Under the pieces are notes generated by a model. It worked only from the letters and a program-made list of their open reading frames with translations. It did not search any database and was not told the origin of the DNA. Shown here in pieces: positions 60,301-64,000 of a DNA stretch of 64,000 nucleotides. Source of the stretch: Melieria omissa. Taxonomy: Eukaryota; Arthropoda; Insecta; Diptera; Ulidiidae. The DNA is taken from assembly GCA_963971225.1 (NCBI GenBank), contig OZ020267.1:49423993-49487992 (forward strand), in the 5' to 3' direction. Positions within the stretch are counted from its first letter, which is position 1. Every line of letters begins with the position of its first letter. The position numbers and the translations under genes are program-made.

Positions 60301-62986
60301 AGTGTTATATATTATTGAATTACTATATTTATGTTGTGTGTTGTATGTGTTGTATATTGTTGAATTATTTGTTGCTTAGAGATAAATTTGATTGTGTGCC
60401 TAGAAGCCATTGCAGTTGTCTGAACTTGTTGTTAATCTTAGTCCTTTAATTACACATGGTTTTTATGTATGGTTTTTTACCAAAATAAGACTTACTTGAA
60501 ACACAAATTACTTTATGTTTTTTAGAGTTTTTTAATTGTTATTTTATTCAAAATTAATTGTTGTATTAGTTTTTGGTTTAAAAGTTGCTTTCTTACAAAA
60601 TGGTTTCTAAAGATAATTGATTCTTTGGGTCTGCGAATCCGAAAAGTTAGTGGCCCTAACTAAGTCAGATTGCAAGGAAGCTCCAAATTTCCAAAACTTA
60701 TTCATGGAAATTTATATTAAATTCGAATTAAAAACACTGTCAACACTTTGAAAAATCACTTCAACAGATTCGTGTATAGTCATTTCCATTTCTTTGTCTT
60801 TCTTGTTGTTTTCAGTTGAAAAGTGTTTTTGTGATTAGCTGGGGCTGGGCTGGTACTCTGAAAAATACAACATACAACTTTGAGGAAGTCTTAGTTTCCT
60901 ACGGTCGAAGAGATCAACTTTCTTTTATGTTTAAAGAATAGTTTTAAGCACATTTCTAATTAAATAACTGAATGTTTAAGTTCGAAATAGAGTAGAGTGC
61001 ATGTGCTAATTTTTTGAAACATGAACTTTTTGACTTTAATTCAAAAATATGTGTGTGGCCAGAAGAAATGAAGAAGTATATGATTGATCACTCAACCGTA
61101 CAAAATGTTACGTTTGAGTAATTATTACCGCCAGAGCGATTTTTTAAACATGAGTTGCTGCCATATGGCAACATTTAAAAACAAAACCATTTTAACATTC
61201 CCCAGCAAAAGGCGACGGCAAGCTGAGCAAAAGGGTTAGCTAATCTAGAATGAACATGAATTTGGGCTTTTTTTAGACAAACCTGTGGTTGTGGTGCCTC
61301 AAACCATTCAAACGCACAGACCGGATTAACTGAGTATCTTAACTGATGTCAGTTAAATATTTTACAAGTGAAGATTTCGCTGGCACCGAGTGTCGCTACC
61401 CGGAATCCATCTACTCTCAAAACATTAATTGAACACGACAGCAATAAAAAGGATACACGAATAAATGACTATTTAATTAAATACGAAATAGTCCCCATCT
61501 CCTCGCAGACGAATGCCAACAAGTCTTCAATTTAACTCAGCGCCGCATCATTTCCTGGCAGAAATTGTGCAGATCTGCAGTAACGTACTTACATATGTAC
61601 ACATATGTATATTGTGCGCGATACAAACCTTGTCTATTTCGGTTGTTGGCAACTGCTGCAAATATCAATAAGTGTCCCGAAATAGAACTGTTAACAGGCC
61701 AAATACAAATTCGAGGCTTTAACATCCGAGTGCGGTGCGGTGCGGTGCGGTGGGCTGCTGTCAAAGTCGACGCGTCCGCAAAAGCTGATCAACGGCCGGA
61801 ATACGCCACATATCTAATGGATTGACAATTTTGATTGGCATTAGTCATTCAGCTGACGGCGCGCGGTGCATGCCACACTGTCACTTCGCATTAACTCCCC
61901 AAATGAGTTGCAATTTCAGCCTTCGTCAAACATATTCGCAACGGAAGCGCAGAATAGCCAAAATACACTTGTAGGTATATAATAAATATATGTCCACAAT
62001 ATCGGCTACGAGAGTGGGTGGTGAGTGCGCCCGTCTGGACGAAGCAAACTCTCCCATTAATGGACAGAGGCCGGCCTGTCTTCATAACTTACCACATGCT
62101 AGCAGATTTGATTATGATTGTCATAATGCTGACACTTTGGTAAATTGGCATTTATTGGTCGACAATGAAGCATTCGTCTGGCTGCCATACGGGGAAATTG
62201 TCTCGCACACATCCGATATTCCGCAAGCGGAAGCTTCAACTTCTTCAAATTTATGCTCATTGGAAGCAAAAAATGAAAGAAATGAAAAAAATACAGAAAT
62301 CTATGCGAATGCGCACAGTTTTTGATTAATGATTTCGATTATTTGCCATTGACTTAGTCTGGGCAAAGTACAAAAGTTTGGCAAAAAAGTTGTGTGCGTA
62401 AAATCAACACAACTTAAAATAGACAAACAAAGAAATGATGGAGGTGGCGGCTTTTGTTTAAATACGGTCAATTCAAACATTTAAAGCATTTGGTATACAA
62501 CAAAATCAATTCAAATTGGTTGCTCTTGAAATATTTCATCAATTGCTTAACTTTTAACAACCAGACTTTTAATCTTGAGAAGTTTTATCTGGGGATACCT
62601 TTTTTGAAGAAAGAACTGTTCAGAAAAAAATCTGCATCAAAGATTTGTCTTATTTATCTTTCTTTATTCCCTGTGCTATAGCGAGGTTTCATTTATCAGT
62701 CTTCAAGTACTTTCCGCATTATCCATTGACGATGAAAAATGGATAATAAATAGATTACATTATACTTGACCCTATCGGGTCCTGAGTGGTGTCAGTCGAA
62801 GTTTGAAAATAAATTATATTAGAAAAATGTATGCAAGCTCACTGAACTGATTCGCCTCTAAATAAGTTGTGGGCCAGCAATTTTTTGCCTAAATACTCCT
62901 TAATAAACAGATTGTCTTGATTAATACAACAAAGAAAATCTTCATGCTTCAAAACATATCCTTATATGTTTTTTAAATTTATTTAT
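60301..62986. other. non-coding block
   Basis: AT-rich DNA, then GC-richer unique DNA at 61.5-62.3 kb with a GTGCG microsatellite at 61730-61752. At 61140-61238 a fragment with the palindrome GCTGCCATATGGCAAC (61157-61172) and the end GCAAAAGGGTTAG resembles a decayed end of a TTAA-type MITE. No gene could be supported. Confidence 0.35.
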
Positions 62987-62990
62987 TTAA

Positions 62991-63668
62991 GGGTAGAATC
63001 GACCATATTTTTAAATAATTTTTTTCATACAAATTTGTATTCCACATTAACAATTTTTTTATATGTTATTGTCTATAATTTTGAGTACTAAAAAAAAAAA
63101 TTTTTTTTTTTAATTTTTTTATAAATTTTCGTTTATATCCGGGGGAGATATGGGCGACCGGAAGATGCCAATTTTCAAATCTGGCTGACACGATTTCTCC
63201 ATTTTGGATGATTTGAAACATACCAAACAAATTTCATTTTGAAGTACAAATGAATGGCTCTCGTTTGAACTACAACGGTAAAAAAATATTAATAAATAAA
63301 CATTTAGTGCAATTGTTAAGTTTTTTCTCTTTTTTTGCTTGTTTTTTCTTAATAATTGTGTCATAACTTTGTTACATAGAAATGGACAATAACGATCGTA
63401 GTTCATGCTATAGCCAAAAAATAAATATTAAAAAAAGTTTAAGCAAATCGGTGCAGTAGATCGGCCGTAATCGTGTCAGCCAGCGTTTCAAAATGGCGTC
63501 TTCCGGTCGCCCATATCTCCCCCGGATATAAACGAAAATTTATAAAAAAAAGTACTCAAAACTATGTACAATAACATATAAAAACATTGTTAATGTGGAA
63601 TAAAAATTTGTATGAAAAAAAACATTATTTATAAATATGGTCGATACTACCTGGACCTGACTACCCCG
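62991..63668. mobile_element. long inverted-repeat (foldback) element with TTAA at both ends
   Basis: Arms of roughly 200 bp, 62991-63205 and 63450-63668, are inverted copies of each other. Both contain ATATCCGGGGGAGATATGGG, CGACCGGAAGA and GCTGACACGATT. The loop is about 250 bp. TTAA occurs just outside both arms (62987-62990 and 63669-63672), although the left arm lacks about 15 bp present at the right end. Transcripts would form a long hairpin. No protein is encoded; frame 63119-63406 reads through the left arm and loop and is chance. Confidence 0.8.
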
Positions 63669-63672
63669 TTAA

Positions 63673-64000
63673 ATGTAGGAATGTGGCACATAAATTGAGT
63701 TGAAATAACGTATTACCTTTATTTTGGCCCCAAAATATTCTTTCACTTACCGAATTTTTCGCAATTATGCAAAGTTTCAGTTAAACGAACTAATTTTCAG
63801 AAAAAATACCAAATAGTATTTTTCAGTTGAGTGACTTGCAGTTAAACGGTTTCGACTGTACCTCAAACCGTAGAATAATTCAATGCAAGTATTTTCAAAC
63901 TTTCAGTCAAATTAGACACGAACCAATTTGTGTCCAAAGTTTGAGAGCTCTAGTGGAACATATTGCAGTCCACAGTGGAATGTATGACGATCCACAAATG
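63673..64000. other. non-coding DNA at window end
   Basis: Nothing recognisable. Confidence 0.45.

Overview
The window looks like chromosomal DNA of a higher fly (Diptera, Brachycera). The evidence is the short introns, the homology of the one clear gene to Drosophila nompB/IFT88, and a dense load of insect-type transposon remains (mariner, Tc1-like, TTAA-flanked piggyBac-like MITEs, a Transib-like element, non-LTR retrotransposons and a tRNA-derived SINE). The long non-coding stretches and the mariner types would fit a tephritid or related large-genome fly better than Drosophila. That is inference; no species can be named from the sequence alone.

The only gene I can support with confidence lies on the minus strand, 47382 to 42214: the fly orthologue of IFT88 (nompB), a tetratricopeptide-repeat subunit of the intraflagellar transport IFT-B complex. 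I could assemble eight coding exons with consistent phases into a 934-residue protein, from the N-terminal RPSTAVRA motif through the TPR superhelix to a conserved acidic C-terminal tail encoded by two small exons. Upstream are an X-box-like RFX site, a tiny uORF overlapping the start codon, and a first intron best explained by a GC-AG splice pair. A polyadenylation signal lies just downstream of the stop.

The rest (about 1-42 kb and 48-64 kb) is non-coding or repetitive. Blocks of unique-looking, GC-richer DNA with microsatellites (about 3.7-5.2, 6.7-7.4, 9.8-10.6, 11.6-12.1, 15.5-16.6, 20.7-22.3, 26.6-27.7, 31.5-32.9, 35.6-37.1, 40-41.5 and 61.5-62.3 kb) alternate with AT-rich blocks holding mobile elements. 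They could be regulatory DNA, introns or UTRs of genes that extend beyond the window. Two possible isolated coding exons (about 15.5-15.8 kb minus and 48.60-48.66 kb plus) are flagged with low confidence.

Mobile elements with ends I could define: five mariner copies with clear TA-flanked inverted repeats (1238-2159, 7887-9038, 12624-13122, 22781-23447, 34575-35323), a nearly full-length irritans/Himar-like mariner with unresolved ends (about 56985-58210), a Tc1-like tail (55012-55342), a four-copy TA-flanked MITE family, TTAA-flanked piggyBac-like MITEs (two of which contain a nested mariner), a Transib-like element with RSS-like ends and a perfect 5-bp duplication (52487-53843), two SINE copies with perfect 12-13 bp duplications, a long foldback element (62991-63668), and several decayed LINE fragments. 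Every transposase or reverse transcriptase seen is broken by deletion, frameshift or stop codon.
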